Shown here: in pieces, positions 19,691 through 27,845 of the stretch
Layout of the letters: each line of letters opens with the position of its first letter
How positions within the stretch are numbered: position 1 is the stretch's first letter
Assembly: GCF_008369115.1 (NCBI RefSeq)
Contig: NZ_VOAZ01000001.1
Location: forward strand, 682,001-746,000
Source: Psychrobacter sp. ANT_WB68
GTDB lineage: Bacteria; Pseudomonadota; Gammaproteobacteria; Pseudomonadales; Moraxellaceae
Length of the DNA stretch: 64,000 bases
Direction: 5' to 3'
Program-made: the position numbers and the translations under genes
The notes under the pieces: model-generated
Database searches by the model: none
What the model was told of the DNA's origin: nothing
What the model saw: the letters and a program-made list of their open reading frames with translations, nothing else

Positions 19691-19732
19691 AAAAGCCACG
19701 ACTGATAACTTACTTATCGGTCGTGGCTTTTT
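19691..19732. terminator. Bidirectional terminator
   Basis: AAAAGCCACGACTGATAA (19691-19708) pairs with TTATCGGTCGTGGCTTTT through an 18-bp stem containing one G-T pair, with A- and T-runs on the two sides. It separates the convergent genes ending at 19659 and 19768. Confidence 0.85.
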
Positions 19733-19767
19733 AGAATGCTCATTTGAGTAATATAACTTGCAAATAG

Positions 19768-20178
19768 TTAAGCATTTTTCTTTAAATTGGTTTCAGTTTT
19801 GACAGCTGATTGGCTTGTCTTCCACGTTTGATATTTTTGCAAATCCTTTTCAATGAGTTTTAAGCAAAAGGTGAGTACCAGCGCATCGTCTATATGACCG
19901 ATAAAAGGGATGAAATCTGGAATGATATCAATCGGGTTCAAGGTATAAAGCAGTCCGACGACGCCTGCTGAAATGGTTTTGTAAGGAATGTCGCGATAAT
20001 TGCCTTTGTAGTAATCTTTAAGCAAACTCATAAAAAGCATCAAATCTTTGGTGAAGCGCTCAAGATGGCTACTATCTTTTAGCTTTTCTTGCAGTTTTTC
20101 TTCCTCATTAATGAGATATTCTAAATCGGCATCCAATATTTCATCTTTTTTTTGCTTATCAGTCGCTTTGTCAGCCAT
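19768..20178 (-). CDS. DUF1232 (YkvA-like) membrane-associated protein
   Basis: The 136-residue protein has a highly charged N-terminus (Lys/Asp/Glu, possibly a short coiled coil, 20-45) followed by the DUF1232 core. That core reads ISAGVVGLLYTLNPIDIIPD and then FIPFIGHIDDALVLTFCLKL, with the conserved NPIDIIPD motif. It contains one or two short hydrophobic segments. The domain is common in bacteria and of unknown function. It is expressed alone between a shared terminator and a short AT-rich gap. Confidence 0.8.
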   Translation of the reverse strand: MADKATDKQKKDEILDADLEYLINEEEKLQEKLKDSSHLERFTKDLMLFMSLLKDYYKGNYRDIPYKTISAGVVGLLYTLNPIDIIPDFIPFIGHIDDALVLTFCLKLIEKDLQKYQTWKTSQSAVKTETNLKKNA

Positions 20179-20460
20179 TATTATTATCCTTATTTAAGCG
20201 CAATCGGTATTCTCATACTACAACAAAGTCGTGGCCTGTGCCAATATTGCGTATTATTGATGGGTTTAATTGAATTGTTTTTTTAGCGTATATAGTAGCG
20301 AGAAAGTAAATACGGGCAAAGGTTAGGCAACTCTTATAGCCAATAAAGCGTCTACAATATGCTGCTGTGGTGTTTAAGTAAATAGGTTGCAAAATTGTCA
20401 AGATAAAGAAAGATGGTTAAAAAGTAAATCAAAATAAAAAAGATAAGGTAGCAGCGAGAT

Positions 20461-21744
20461 ATGGTTTCTAAAAGTCAGTTGTTAAAAGATGATAAAAGTA
20501 AAAATGCTCATACAGCGAGTGAAGCCATCTCTGGACTTAATCGTCGCCAGTTTTTACGTCAAATCGGTATCAGTGCAGGGGCGGGGTTGTTGATGAGCCA
20601 AAGCATTAGTCAAGCATTAGCATCCAATACTATTGAGCTAGATAATACGTTATTAACCAAAGACGATTTGCCAACGGTTTTGATGGATAAGAGCCTGCCA
20701 TCAAAACAAGCAGCACCCGAAACAATGCAGGTGCAAACGAGTTGTATCACACCAAGTATAGAGACACGGCTTTTTGCCAGCTCCAATGTCGGTGGTAGTG
20801 ACGAGCGCAATCAATTGGCATTAGATCGTTTGGCTTGTGCAGGTTTTAAAGTCGACAATCCTGCGATTACCACTCGGCAGTATTTACGTTTTGCTGGTAC
20901 GGATTCGCAGCGAGCCAGTGACTTGCAAAATATCGCTACGGGTGCGATCAAAGCGCCAAAGCTGCTGCTGGGCGTACGAGGTGGTTATGGCGCCATGCGT
21001 TTATTACCGATGGTTGATTGGTCAACGCTGGGGCGCATTATGAAGGAGCGGGGCACGATACTGGCAGGCTTTAGTGATGTGACTGCGATTCAGTGCGCGC
21101 TACTCGCAAAAGGAGGCATGAGCTCACTTTCCGCCCCGATGCTTTATAGTGAGTTTGGCAAAATCAAACCCGACCAAGTCAGTTGCCGACAGTTTGTGCA
21201 AGCATTAGCCAATCCTAATCTAGCTATCAGCATACGTGATGCGTCTTTAACCAGTCAGAATTTACCGAGTATTTTGACAAATGGCGAGCCTAAAACACTA
21301 ACCGGCATTATCTGGGGTGGCAATCTGAGTGTGGTATCGGCGCTGGCAGGTAGTGAGTATTTACCACGTATTGACGGCGGTATTGTGTTCTTAGAAGATG
21401 TGGGCGAGCAAGCCTATCGTATTGAGCGCATGCTGTATGATTTGTATCTAGGAGGCGCGTTTAAAGGTCAGCAAGCAATCGTATTTGGTGCATTATCGAG
21501 TACAGGTGAGGACAGTTATGACAAGCGTTATGATGTCGCCACGGTGGTTCGTCAATTGCATAAGCTGACAGGATTGCCTATTTATAGCGGCATGAGCTTT
21601 GGTCATATTGGACAAAAACACAGCTTTCCACTGGGGGCAACGTGTCAAATTAGCCCCAATGCAATCGGCGGCTACCAATTAACATTTACGGATTATCCAA
21701 CAATTAAAACTGATGCGATTCATGTCGAAGGGTTGTGGCAATAA
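20461..21744 (+). CDS. LD-carboxypeptidase (peptidase S66), Tat-exported
   Basis: S66 LD-carboxypeptidases remove the terminal D-alanine from murein tetrapeptides during cell-wall recycling. The N-terminus carries a twin-arginine signal, NRRQFLRQIGISAGAGLL (RR at 28-29), so export through Tat is likely, in contrast to cytosolic LdcA. Family motifs are VRGGYGAMRLLP, GFSDVTA (probable nucleophile Ser), the FLEDVGE glutamate and the GHIGQKHSFPLGA histidine region. At 427 residues it exceeds typical LdcA (about 300) by the signal and a 70-residue linker. It is followed by a 70-bp palindromic repeat. Confidence 0.85.
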   Translation: MVSKSQLLKDDKSKNAHTASEAISGLNRRQFLRQIGISAGAGLLMSQSISQALASNTIELDNTLLTKDDLPTVLMDKSLPSKQAAPETMQVQTSCITPSIETRLFASSNVGGSDERNQLALDRLACAGFKVDNPAITTRQYLRFAGTDSQRASDLQNIATGAIKAPKLLLGVRGGYGAMRLLPMVDWSTLGRIMKERGTILAGFSDVTAIQCALLAKGGMSSLSAPMLYSEFGKIKPDQVSCRQFVQALANPNLAISIRDASLTSQNLPSILTNGEPKTLTGIIWGGNLSVVSALAGSEYLPRIDGGIVFLEDVGEQAYRIERMLYDLYLGGAFKGQQAIVFGALSSTGEDSYDKRYDVATVVRQLHKLTGLPIYSGMSFGHIGQKHSFPLGATCQISPNAIGGYQLTFTDYPTIKTDAIHVEGLWQ

Positions 21745-21767
21745 AATTTAGGTCTATAAAGTTTTTT

Positions 21768-21837
21768 GCTGTGATAAATTTTCTTTGCTTGATGTGTAAC
21801 TTCGCCACTTCAGAGTCTGCAGAGAACATATCACAGC
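21768..21837. repeat. 70-bp palindromic repeat
   Basis: The outer arms GCTGTGATA (21768-21776) and TATCACAGC (21829-21837) are perfect inverted repeats. The interior shares ATAAATTTTCTTTGCTTG with the 70-bp element at 44736-44805. It lies between convergent genes, where a folded RNA could stabilise or end transcripts. Confidence 0.55.
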
Positions 21838-21874
21838 AGCAACCTATTACTTTCAAAAGGCATCTGCTATAAAG

Positions 21875-22897
21875 TTAAATCGCTAAGCGCGAAAACTTAT
21901 CTTGATACTCTTTCGGGGTCAGCTCAGTGGCACGCTTAAAAAGCCGAGTGAATGATGAGATATCATCGTAGCCAACTTGCTCCGCCAGCGATTTTATCGT
22001 GACATTCTCTGACTCTAATAAACGTTTTGCCTGTTCAATTCTGACCGCTTGAATATATTCGATCGGACGCATAGCGACAGACGACTGAAAGCGTCTGTTT
22101 AAAGTGCGCGGGGTGATATTAATCATCGCAGCCAAAGTGCTCACTTGAATAGGATTTTTAAAGTTTTCCTCGATAAACTCTTGCACTTGCTTGACCTGCG
22201 GGTCTGAATGCGGCTTATGTAAGGTCACATTGGTATAGCTGTTCTGATTGCCTCGTTTACTATCAATAATCTGAGTTTTTGCAACTTGAGTCGAAATCTC
22301 GCGCCCACAATAACGCTCTATCAATAATAATCCCAAGTCATAAAAGGCACTACCGCCCGCTGCACAAAATATATTGCCTGATTGGTCTTTTGACTGGGTT
22401 TTTGAGTGAGTGACAAATTGGTTCTCTTGCAAATCAACCAGTGGGAAGTCTGCCTTAAATTTACTCGCATAGCCCCAATGGGTCGTGGCTATCTTATTGT
22501 CCAATAATCCTGCCTTTGCCAAAAAGAAAGCACCGCTACAGTTGCTGGCAATATCCGCCTTGGTGTTAGCTAGCCGCTTTATATGAGCAATTAAATCGCT
22601 ATTTTGGCTCAATACTTTATCGATTGAATCGCCAATCGTTGGGATTAATAATAAATCGCACTCTGTCACTTCCTTAATATCGCAATGCGCTTGCATGATT
22701 AAGCGGTTGCTGCATCTGATGTCAACACCACCTAGGCTGGCGATTTGTACATTAAACCTCGGCTCTACTGCCTCATTTAAAAATCGTTGCCAACTGACGC
22801 CAGTAAATGAAAATAGGTCCAACGCCCCTGCCAGTACGCTACCGAGCACCCCATCGAAACCTACGATGATGACTTTAAAGGGTTTAAAGTAGGGCAT
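21875..22897 (-). CDS. GlxA/FtrA-type AraC family regulator
   Basis: A 340-residue transcription factor with an N-terminal DJ-1/PfpI-like sensor domain (about 5-190; elbow-like cysteine in ASNCSGAFFLAKAGLLD) and a C-terminal AraC helix-turn-helix domain (about 230-335). The second half contains NPIQVSTLAAMINITPRTLN and the signature AEQVGYDDISSFTRLFKR. It is transcribed away from the acyl-CoA dehydrogenase cluster across a 181-bp gap, which suggests it controls that cluster. The inducer is unknown. Confidence 0.88.
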   Translation of the reverse strand: MPYFKPFKVIIVGFDGVLGSVLAGALDLFSFTGVSWQRFLNEAVEPRFNVQIASLGGVDIRCSNRLIMQAHCDIKEVTECDLLLIPTIGDSIDKVLSQNSDLIAHIKRLANTKADIASNCSGAFFLAKAGLLDNKIATTHWGYASKFKADFPLVDLQENQFVTHSKTQSKDQSGNIFCAAGGSAFYDLGLLLIERYCGREISTQVAKTQIIDSKRGNQNSYTNVTLHKPHSDPQVKQVQEFIEENFKNPIQVSTLAAMINITPRTLNRRFQSSVAMRPIEYIQAVRIEQAKRLLESENVTIKSLAEQVGYDDISSFTRLFKRATELTPKEYQDKFSRLAI

Positions 22898-23078
22898 AGT
22901 TGTGTAATTTCCTTTAGAAACGTTTTAAAAATATTATTTTCTAACTACGTTTTTCTAATTAAATGCAATTACGCTTGTCTTATTTGACCATAATTATGTC
23001 ATAAATGACAATACGGCAATAGGCTAAATTAGATTAATATCAATGCATCACTAAATTTCATAAGCTAATGAGAATACT

Positions 23079-24884
23079 ATGGCAGCAGATACGCTTATCA
23101 ATGATTTTGAATTACCGTTCCAATTATATGATGTATTGGACGCTGAACATTTAACCGAGCATCCGAAGTTTGCAGAACACAGCCGCGAAACCTTCGATGC
23201 AGTATTAGATACCGCTAATAAAATCGCGACCCAGTTATTCTTACCGCATAACCATGTCGCGGATAAAAACGAACCACAGTTTGACGGTAAAAAAGTGACC
23301 ATGATAGACGATGTGAAAGTCGCCTTTGATGCGTTTCGTGAATCAGGCTTTATCGCAGGTCGTTATAGTTTTGAAGATGGCGGGATGCAATTGCCCGAAA
23401 CAGTGATGACAGCGGTGGCAGGCTATTTTATGGCGGCCAATCCATCGACTACTGCTTATCCTTTTTTGACCACTGCGGCGATTAATGTCATCTCACATTT
23501 TGCCAGTGACGACATTAAAAATGCCTTTATGCCGCGTATGTTAACCGGTGAATTTACCGGAACGATGGCGTTAACAGAGCCGCATGCTGGTTCATCACTT
23601 GCTGACATCAAAACCATCGCAGTGAAACAAGAAGACGGGTCATACCGTGTGAAAGGCAGTAAGATTTATATCTCAGCGGGCGATCACGAACTGTCTGACA
23701 ATATCGTCCATTTGGTACTAGCTAAAGTGCCCGGCGGTCCTGGTGGCGTCAAAGGTATCTCGCTATTTGCCGTACCGAAATATCGCTTAAACGATGATTT
23801 ATCGGTAGGTGAGCGCAATGATGTGCATTTGACTGGGCTCATTCATAAGCTTGGCTATAGAGGCGCGACTTCTACAGCATTAAGCTTTGGTGATGCAGGT
23901 GAATGTCACGGCTATCTTATCGGCGAAGAGCATTTTGGTTTGCGCTACATGTTTAAAATGATGAACGAAGCGCGCATTGCCGTTGGCTTTGGCGCAGCGA
24001 TGATCGGTTATCGAGGTTATCAGTATTCGTTAGATTATGCCAAAGACAGAATGCAAGGCAGAATCGCGCCTAATAATAAGCCTGAAGATGCGGCAACGGC
24101 AATTATTAATCATGGTGATGTGAAGCGTATGCTACTGGCGCAAAAAGCCTATACCGAAGGTGGTATTTCGCTGTGCTTATATGGCTCAAACCTTATTGAC
24201 CGTATTAATACTTGTGAAGAGGCTACATTGAAAAATGAGCTTTCAGAATTGCTGGATTTATTAACCCCAGTGTTAAAAGCATGGCCGTCTGAATTTGGGC
24301 CTAAAGCCAATGATTTGGGTATTCAAGTATTGGGCGGCGCAGGCTATACACGTGAATATCAGGCCGAGCAATTTTGGCGTGACAATCGGCTGAATCCTAT
24401 CCATGAAGGCACAAATGGCGTGCAAGCGTTAGATTTGTCATTTCGTAAGTTATGGCAAAACAAGGGTCTTGGTATTCAAATTCTGAAACGTGAAATCACG
24501 CGAGATTTAGAAAGCATTAGTACGCCCGAGACTGCCAAACTTGCTGGTAAATTGATGCCTTATATGGGTCATCTGCATGAAGTGTTGGTTCATTTAAGCA
24601 AAATCTTGCAAACGGAAAAAGCACTAACGCTGACTGGCAACGCGCAAGCATTGATGAATATCTTTGCCTCCATCGTGGTGAGTTGGATTTGGATTCGCCA
24701 AGCCAGTAAAGCGGAGCAATTATTAAGCGCAACACAGGATATTGAAAAGCAAAACTTCTATCACGGTAAAATACAAGCAGCAAAATACTTTATTGATTGG
24801 GAATTGCCATTAATAAATCGCGATATTGCTTTGTTAAATAACGACAATGCCGTATGTACCGATATGCAAGCAGAGTGGTTCTAA
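23079..24884 (+). CDS. Acyl-CoA dehydrogenase, long form (DmdC/FadE-like)
   Basis: A flavoprotein that introduces a 2,3-double bond into an acyl-CoA. At 601 residues it belongs to the longer subfamily with an extra C-terminal domain, which includes 3-methylmercaptopropionyl-CoA dehydrogenase DmdC. Motifs are MALTEPHAGSSLADIKT, VKGSKIYISAGDHEL, EARIAVGFGAAMIGYRGYQY and LNPIHEGTNGVQALDL (about residue 438-453, containing the probable catalytic Glu). It leads a four-gene run of oxidoreductases divergent from an AraC regulator. The chain substrate cannot be read from the sequence. Confidence 0.88.
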   Translation: MAADTLINDFELPFQLYDVLDAEHLTEHPKFAEHSRETFDAVLDTANKIATQLFLPHNHVADKNEPQFDGKKVTMIDDVKVAFDAFRESGFIAGRYSFEDGGMQLPETVMTAVAGYFMAANPSTTAYPFLTTAAINVISHFASDDIKNAFMPRMLTGEFTGTMALTEPHAGSSLADIKTIAVKQEDGSYRVKGSKIYISAGDHELSDNIVHLVLAKVPGGPGGVKGISLFAVPKYRLNDDLSVGERNDVHLTGLIHKLGYRGATSTALSFGDAGECHGYLIGEEHFGLRYMFKMMNEARIAVGFGAAMIGYRGYQYSLDYAKDRMQGRIAPNNKPEDAATAIINHGDVKRMLLAQKAYTEGGISLCLYGSNLIDRINTCEEATLKNELSELLDLLTPVLKAWPSEFGPKANDLGIQVLGGAGYTREYQAEQFWRDNRLNPIHEGTNGVQALDLSFRKLWQNKGLGIQILKREITRDLESISTPETAKLAGKLMPYMGHLHEVLVHLSKILQTEKALTLTGNAQALMNIFASIVVSWIWIRQASKAEQLLSATQDIEKQNFYHGKIQAAKYFIDWELPLINRDIALLNNDNAVCTDMQAEWF

Positions 24885-24940
24885 GCGATTCTGGACCATA
24901 TTCGATATTAATAACGGATAAAATTTTAAAGGAATAAATA

Positions 24941-25948
24941 ATGACAACAATCAATAAGCAGTGGCGCTTAAAAGCAAGACCAGTTGGCGAACCAAGCGCC
25001 GATACGTGGGAGTATACCGAGACGGAACTGCCGACTATTACAGACGGTGAACTGTTGATAAAAATTGAGTATATCTCAATGGATCCTGCAATGCGTGGTT
25101 GGCTAAACGATGCTAAATCTTATATACCGCCAGTACAGATTGGCGAGGTGATGCGTGCAGGAACGGTGGGCAAAGTCATCGAAAGTAAGCATGAAAAGTT
25201 TGCCATCGGCGATTATGTCGTAGGTCATAACGGCGTGCAGTCCTATGCAGTCAGTGATGGTACTGGATTACATAAAGTCGATCCAAGCCTTGCGCCATTG
25301 CCTTATTACTTGGGTGTGCTTGGCATGCCGGGTATGACGGGCTACTTTGGCTTATTAAAAACGGGGCAGCCAAAAACAGGTGAAACCGTCGTCGTCTCTG
25401 GCGCTGCCGGTGCGGTCGGTGGCTTAGTTGGTCAGATTGCTAAATCCAAAGGCTGCCGTGTTGTCGGTATCGCCGGCGGTGCTGAAAAATGTAAATTCTT
25501 AGTAGATGAGTTGGGTTTTGATGCGGCAATCGACTATAAGAATGAGAATGTAAAAAAAGCGTTAAAGGAAACTTGTCCAAAAGGCGTCGATGTCTATTTT
25601 GACAACGTCGGCGGCGATATTTTAAATGATGTGCTGACACAAATTAATCTGCACGCGCGTATTGTGATTTGCGGTGCGATTAGCCAATATAACAACACCA
25701 CAGAAGTCAAAGGTCCATCAAACTATCTGTCACTGTTGGTTAATCGTGCGCGTATGGAAGGCATTGTCGTCTTTGATAATATTAAAGAATACCCGACAGC
25801 GATGAAAGACATTGCTGGCTGGATTCAATCGGGCGACATTAAAGTAAAAGACCATATCGTTGAAGGTATCGAGACGTTCCCTGATACCTTGATGATGCTG
25901 TTTAAAGGTGAAAACTTCGGCAAACTGGTACTTAAGGTAGAGGGATAA
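24941..25948 (+). CDS. NADP-dependent MDR oxidoreductase (CurA/PTGR-like)
   Basis: The 335-residue protein belongs to the zinc-independent branch of medium-chain reductases (leukotriene B4 dehydrogenase / PTGR / CurA type), which reduce the C=C bond of enones. The N-terminus contains YISMDPAMRGWL, characteristic of this branch, and the Rossmann fold is marked by SGAAGAVGGLVGQIAKSKGC. No zinc-ligand cysteine set is present. AAAGGA precedes the start. It lies between the acyl-CoA dehydrogenase and an SDR gene and probably acts in the same catabolic route. Confidence 0.88.
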   Translation: MTTINKQWRLKARPVGEPSADTWEYTETELPTITDGELLIKIEYISMDPAMRGWLNDAKSYIPPVQIGEVMRAGTVGKVIESKHEKFAIGDYVVGHNGVQSYAVSDGTGLHKVDPSLAPLPYYLGVLGMPGMTGYFGLLKTGQPKTGETVVVSGAAGAVGGLVGQIAKSKGCRVVGIAGGAEKCKFLVDELGFDAAIDYKNENVKKALKETCPKGVDVYFDNVGGDILNDVLTQINLHARIVICGAISQYNNTTEVKGPSNYLSLLVNRARMEGIVVFDNIKEYPTAMKDIAGWIQSGDIKVKDHIVEGIETFPDTLMMLFKGENFGKLVLKVEG

Positions 25949-25951
25949 ATC

Positions 25952-26734
25952 ATGACATTGAATACAAATGGAATTGCATCAGACGTCTCTGGTAAACGCA
26001 TTTTAATCACCGGCGGCGCGTCTGGTATAGGTGCTGCCAGTGCGCTATTGTTAGCCAGTCGCGGTGCGAAAGTGGTGATTGGCGATTTAGCCGAAGAGAT
26101 GGGTGCAGCCGTTGCTAAGCAAGCCCAAGACGCTGGCAATAGTATCGTCTTTAAAAAGGTGGATGTCACCAGTGGCGATGAAGTACGAGCGTTGTTTGAC
26201 TTTGCAATGGACACATTGGGTGGTCTTGATGTCGTTATAAATAATGCGGGTATCGACCATCAACCTGCGCCGATGCATGAGCTTAGCGATGAGGATTTTG
26301 ATCGCAATATCGCCGTTAATTTAAAAGGTGTTTGGCATTGTATGCGTGCGGCTGTTGCATGTATGGCACCTAATGGCGGTGGACATGTGATCAATGTTGC
26401 CTCGATTGCTGGTTTGCGTTCTGCGGCATTACTGTCAGCTTACAGCGCTGCTAAACATGGCGTGATGGGGCTGACTAAATCTGCTGCTCATGAATATGCT
26501 CGAGTCAATATCCGCTTTAATGCCGTTTGCCCAAGCTTTATCGATACACCAATGGTGCGTAATACCATGGCAAAAATGGACGAGCGCGCCCAGCAAGCGA
26601 CTATCAAAGCCAGTCCAATGCGCCGTTTGGGTGAAGTTGATGAAGTATCGGGAGCCATTGCTTGGCTGGCGAGCGATGAAAGCAGCTTTATGAATGGTCA
26701 TGCGTTTACTCTTGATGGCGGTATGTTGGCTTAA
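25952..26734 (+). CDS. Short-chain dehydrogenase/reductase (SDR)
   Basis: A classical SDR of 260 residues. It has the NAD(P) motif ITGGASGIGAASALLL, an Asp after the second strand (GDLAEE) suggesting NAD+ preference, INNAG, an active-site Ser in NVASIAGL and the YSAAK catalytic pair. It starts three bases after the upstream oxidoreductase, so the two are almost certainly co-transcribed. A role as a 3-hydroxyacyl-CoA or alcohol dehydrogenase in the same pathway is plausible; the substrate is undetermined. Confidence 0.88.
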   Translation: MTLNTNGIASDVSGKRILITGGASGIGAASALLLASRGAKVVIGDLAEEMGAAVAKQAQDAGNSIVFKKVDVTSGDEVRALFDFAMDTLGGLDVVINNAGIDHQPAPMHELSDEDFDRNIAVNLKGVWHCMRAAVACMAPNGGGHVINVASIAGLRSAALLSAYSAAKHGVMGLTKSAAHEYARVNIRFNAVCPSFIDTPMVRNTMAKMDERAQQATIKASPMRRLGEVDEVSGAIAWLASDESSFMNGHAFTLDGGMLA

Positions 26735-26954
26735 TAGTTTTATGACAATCCCAAAAATATGATTAGCGGTGTCAAACTCGCTTAGCCTACGAATTGTAGT
26801 ACTGGCACTCGTTTTCCTTGCTACTCAAATTTTTGGAAATGTCGATAATCTCTTAAAAAATTTAATAAATTTTGTAGAGCTGATAGTGACCTTGCTCAGC
26901 TCTGCTACACATTTAAAATGTATAAATAATATATTCAAAATAAAAGGAACACCT

Positions 26955-27716
26955 ATGAAAGATTTATTTGATTTAACCGGTAAAATTGCTTTGGTGACGG
27001 GTGCTAGCCGCGGTATTGGCGAATCTATCGCCCGTCTATTGGCTTCAAGAGGCGCGCATGTCATCGTCTCTAGCCGTAAGATTGATGCTTGCCAAGCAGT
27101 GGCGGATAGCATCGTCGCTGACGGTCATAGAGCCAGTGCATTTGCTTGTCATGTGGGCGTTATGGCGCAGATTGAGGCGATTTTTGAGCATATAAAAAGT
27201 GAGTTTGGTCAAATCGATATCTTAGTCAATAACGCCGCAGCAAATCCTTATTACGGTCATATTTTAGATACTGACTTAGCTGCTTTTGATAAAACCGTTG
27301 AAGTCAATATTCGCGGTTATTTCTTTATGTCGACGGCTGCGGGTAAGATGATGCGCGAGCAGGGCGGCGGGGTGATTTTAAATACCGCATCGGTCAATGG
27401 CTTGGTCGCGGGTGATAAGCAAGGTATCTATTCAATCACTAAAGCGGCTGTCATCAGCATGACCAAAGCTTTTGCCAAAGAGTGCGGTCCATTAAACATT
27501 CGCGTCAATGCCTTGTTGCCTGGTCTGACGGATACTAAATTTGCCTCAGCATTGACTACCAATGATAAAGTCTTAAAAATGGCACTACATGCAATTCCGT
27601 TAGGGCGTGTTGCCCATCCTGATGAAATGGCTGGCACAGTGTTGTATCTAGTGTCTGATGCCTCAAGTTATACCACGGGTGCAACAGTGGTTGTAGATGG
27701 CGGTATGCTTGCCTAG
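26955..27716 (+). CDS. Short-chain dehydrogenase/reductase (SDR), second copy
   Basis: A 253-residue classical SDR with VTGASRGIGESIARLL, VNNAA, an active-site Ser in NTASVNGL, and YSITK. The ATG at 26955 is preferred because AAAGGAA lies just upstream and it gives the usual SDR start; a longer frame from a GTG at 26769 would add about 60 hydrophobic residues with no SDR homology. The Ser-Ser-Arg-Lys after the second strand suggests NADPH use, unlike the preceding SDR. It closes the cluster and is followed by a terminator. The 220-bp gap before it may hold its own promoter. Confidence 0.88.
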   Translation: MKDLFDLTGKIALVTGASRGIGESIARLLASRGAHVIVSSRKIDACQAVADSIVADGHRASAFACHVGVMAQIEAIFEHIKSEFGQIDILVNNAAANPYYGHILDTDLAAFDKTVEVNIRGYFFMSTAAGKMMREQGGGVILNTASVNGLVAGDKQGIYSITKAAVISMTKAFAKECGPLNIRVNALLPGLTDTKFASALTTNDKVLKMALHAIPLGRVAHPDEMAGTVLYLVSDASSYTTGATVVVDGGMLA

Positions 27717-27760
27717 TTATCAATGAGTAGTTTGAAAAATAAAGACAGCACTTAACATAG

Positions 27761-27795
27761 AAAAACCGCATGATATTAAAATCGTGCGGTTTTTC
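27761..27795 (+). terminator. Terminator at the end of the acyl-CoA dehydrogenase cluster
   Basis: AAAAACCGCATGAT and ATCGTGCGGTTTTT form a 14-bp stem with one mismatch-type pair and a 6-base loop, with A- and T-runs at both sides. It can also serve the convergent uvrA-like gene. Confidence 0.85.
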
Positions 27796-27845
27796 TTATT
27801 ACATATTTCCATTTTTTAGTTAGTGTACTGTCTTTTATATCAATA

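Noticed and set aside
26769-26954. N-terminal extension of the second SDR
   Set aside because: It would begin with GTG and add hydrophobic residues with no SDR homology; AAAGGAA precedes the internal ATG at 26955.
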